8,055 bases of DNA, taken from assembly GCA_045631445.1 (NCBI GenBank), contig JAZQUS010000005.1, forward strand, positions 1-8,055. Reading direction: 5' to 3'. A model generated the notes under the pieces. That model was not told the origin of the DNA, did no database searches, and saw only the letters and a list, made by a program, of their open reading frames with translations. Each line of letters begins with the position of its first letter. The stretch's first letter is position 1. The stretch comes from RGIG4608 sp045631445 (lineage in GTDB: Bacteria; Bacillota; Clostridia; Oscillospirales; CAG-272). The translations under genes and the position numbers were made by a program. Shown piece by piece: positions 6,928 to 8,055 of this stretch.

Positions 6928-6956
6928 TTGACATATTTTGACAAATATGATAAAAT
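6928..6956 (+). promoter_or_regulatory. Extended -10 promoter of the dehydrogenase gene
   Basis: A perfect -35 TTGACA (6928-6933), a 17-bp spacer and -10 TAAAAT (6951-6956) preceded by TGA (extended -10). The start is predicted near 6963, about 36 bases before the ATG, and the ribosome binding site AAGGAGA is at 6986-6992. A second TTGACA at 6938-6943 has no matching -10 box. Confidence 0.82.
6932..6949. promoter_or_regulatory. Operator-like dyad within the dehydrogenase promoter
   Basis: CATATTT (6932-6938) and AAATATG (6943-6949) form a perfect 7-bp inverted repeat around TGAC. It occupies the spacer between the -35 and -10 boxes, the usual position for a repressor that blocks RNA polymerase. 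The regulator is unknown and none is encoded nearby. In such AT-rich DNA chance symmetry is possible, so this is an inference from position and perfect symmetry. Confidence 0.4.
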
Positions 6957-6998
6957 ATCAACGGTTAAAAAATATATATTTTTATAAGGAGAAGAATT

Positions 6999-7829
6999 AT
7001 GGCAAATGTTTGCGTAATTACAGGTGGCGGAAGCGGAATGGGTCTTGCTGCTGCCAAATTTATGCCCAAGGATAAAATTATTGTTATCTCGGGTAGAACT
7101 CTCAAAAAGCTTGAGGGTGCAGTTAAGGAACTTGAAGCTCTCGGATACACCGCTTATGCGAAAGCTTGTGACACCTCAAAGCGCGAAAGCGTTAAGGAGC
7201 TTGTCGCTTTTGCACAGAGTCTTGGTGAAATCAAAAACGTTATCAACTCCGCAGGTCTTTCACCCGCAATGAGTGATCCCGAAACAATCGTTAGAGTTAA
7301 CGCTCTTGGCACAGTTTATATTAATGAAGAATTTTCAAAGGTTATGAACGCAGGTAGCGTTATCGTTGACGTTTCTTCAAACTCCGCTTACATTCTTCCC
7401 TCTTTTATTATCAATAAGAAGGACTATAAGTTGGCAGACACCGACGAGGAGAAATTCGTTCAAAAAATCATCAAAAAAGCAAAAATGGCAAAGGGCGATT
7501 ATCAAAGAAGCGGCTTCGCTTACTCCCTTTCCAAAAATTTCGTAGTTTGGTATGCGCAAAAGTGTGCATTCGAATACGGTAAGAAGGGCATCAGAGTTTG
7601 TTCTCTTAGCCCCGGACTTATTGCAACTGACATGGGTAACCTTGAAGCAAAGGACGGCGGAATGCTCATTCCTATGTCTGCAGAAGAAAGAATGGGCAAG
7701 CCCGAAGAACTCGGCTTTGCTCTTGCATCCGTTGCGGACGAAAGAAACGGTTACCTCGCAGGCGTTGACGTACTCGTTGACGGCGGTAGCACAAACGGTA
7801 TGAAGGAATTCAAGAAAAACAAGAAATAA
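6999..7829 (+). CDS. Short-chain dehydrogenase/reductase, 3-alpha-HSD/carbonyl reductase-like
   Basis: This is a 276-residue NAD(P)-dependent oxidoreductase of the classical SDR fold, probably cytosolic. The cofactor motif TGGGSGMG is at 8-15, R33 ends beta-2 (suggesting NADP preference), and D58 is in CDTS. NSAG (83-86) replaces the usual NNAG, and N101 is in VNALGT. Active-site Ser is in VSSNS (126-129), Y175 and K179 are in YSLSK, PG is in LSPGLIATDM, and VDGG is near the end. The Ser-Tyr distance is about 48 residues, not the usual 12-13, because a charged helical insert (about 135-170) lies between them. The segment between NSAG and N101 is short. Both traits match, from memory, the Comamonas 3-alpha-hydroxysteroid dehydrogenase/carbonyl reductase subgroup. 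The substrate cannot be told from sequence. It is a single gene with its own promoter and terminator. Confidence 0.88.
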   Translation: MANVCVITGGGSGMGLAAAKFMPKDKIIVISGRTLKKLEGAVKELEALGYTAYAKACDTSKRESVKELVAFAQSLGEIKNVINSAGLSPAMSDPETIVRVNALGTVYINEEFSKVMNAGSVIVDVSSNSAYILPSFIINKKDYKLADTDEEKFVQKIIKKAKMAKGDYQRSGFAYSLSKNFVVWYAQKCAFEYGKKGIRVCSLSPGLIATDMGNLEAKDGGMLIPMSAEERMGKPEELGFALASVADERNGYLAGVDVLVDGGSTNGMKEFKKNKK

Positions 7830-7840
7830 TTTAAAATTAT

Positions 7841-7872
7841 AACAAAAAGGACTCGCAAGAGTCCTTTTTGTT
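7841..7872 (+). terminator. Rho-independent terminator of the dehydrogenase gene
   Basis: A perfect 14-bp inverted repeat (7841-7854 and 7859-7872; core AAAAAGGACTC/GAGTCCTTTTT) closes on a GCAA tetraloop. Five T residues complete the descending arm. It lies 11 bases after the stop codon. The symmetric A and T runs mean it could also stop transcription entering from the right. Confidence 0.92.
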
Positions 7873-8055
7873 GGATAAATTGGGATTTATCGGGGAGAAG
7901 ATAGTTAAGAAAAGATTTAGGGGGATTTTGAAAAATCCCCCTATAACCCCAAAACTTTCAAATCGTTTTTTGAAAATAAATTCCGCGCAAATTGTGTCAC
8001 GCCTCGCGCAAAAAAACAATAGTTAATAGAAAATAAATGGCGAGGCAAACAAACC
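7873..8055. other. Non-coding region at the window end
   Basis: No plausible gene or clear promoter is seen in these 183 bases. A 60-codon minus-strand frame here overlaps the terminator and has no ribosome binding site. Besides the palindrome at 7919-7942, there is a 7-bp inverted repeat, GCCTCGC (8001-8007) and GCGAGGC (8040-8046), around an A-rich spacer, and a twice-repeated CGCGCAAA motif (from 7984 and 8005). The next gene would lie beyond the window. Confidence 0.5.
7919..7942. repeat. Palindromic intergenic element with G5/C5 arms
   Basis: AGGGGGATTTT (7919-7929) pairs with AAAATCCCCCT (7932-7942), leaving a two-base centre, so a 10-bp stem is feasible. No T-run follows directly on either strand, and the dehydrogenase already has its own terminator 47 bases upstream. 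The element may be a dispersed REP-like palindrome, a weak second terminator, or an mRNA end stabiliser. Confidence 0.5.

Noticed and set aside
6938..6966. Second promoter using TTGACA at 6938-6943
   Set aside because: At 16-18 bp spacing there is no -10-like hexamer (ACGGTT region).

Overview
The window looks like chromosomal backbone from a low-GC Gram-positive bacterium, probably a member of the Clostridia and plausibly an assembled gut metagenome contig. The signs are strong AGGAGG-type ribosome binding sites, consensus sigma-A promoters with 17-bp spacers, AT-rich intergenic DNA, a recA-recX pair, and an anchored protein with a poly-Thr linker, a C-x-H/C-x2-C knuckle and SH3-like repeats. 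No CRISPR array, tRNA, rRNA or insertion sequence was found.

Layout. Positions 1-186 are not natural sequence. They hold a 103-bp exact copy of rpoB followed by an 85-bp block that reads as a complete MGI/DNBSEQ library adapter, with a 10-nt index between its two halves. True genome starts at 187. From 187 to 3098 (minus) lies about 970 codons of rpoB, cut off at its 3' end by the adapter. The 377-bp region 3099-3475 carries divergent promoters for rpoB (minus) and rpsT (plus), each with a structured leader. rpsT (S20, TTG start) ends in a strong terminator. Next is a monocistronic gene for a 338-residue membrane-anchored surface protein with three SH3-like repeats (3938-4954, plus). It converges on recX-recA (minus, 5007-6770) across a shared bidirectional terminator. 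A second divergent promoter region (6771-6998) serves recA and a short-chain dehydrogenase (6999-7829, plus) that resembles the 3-alpha-hydroxysteroid dehydrogenase/carbonyl reductase subgroup. The final 183 bases are non-coding and contain two inverted repeats.

How the genes work together. rpoB and rpsT are core transcription and translation genes. recA and recX form a recombination/repair operon in which RecX modulates RecA. The surface protein and the dehydrogenase are independent single-gene units, each with its own promoter and terminator. The dehydrogenase promoter has a 7-bp dyad between its -35 and -10 boxes, which suggests repression by an unknown regulator.

The most consequential observation is the adapter artefact, because it creates a false C-terminus for RpoB, a false 279-residue reading frame and a false direct repeat. 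The most interesting biological points are the structured rpoB and rpsT leaders, the separation of rpoB from the usual rplKAJL cluster, the dyad in the dehydrogenase promoter, the missing LexA-type site at recA, the triple SH3-like protein, and the insertion in the dehydrogenase. I see no clear evidence of a wholly new multi-gene system here.
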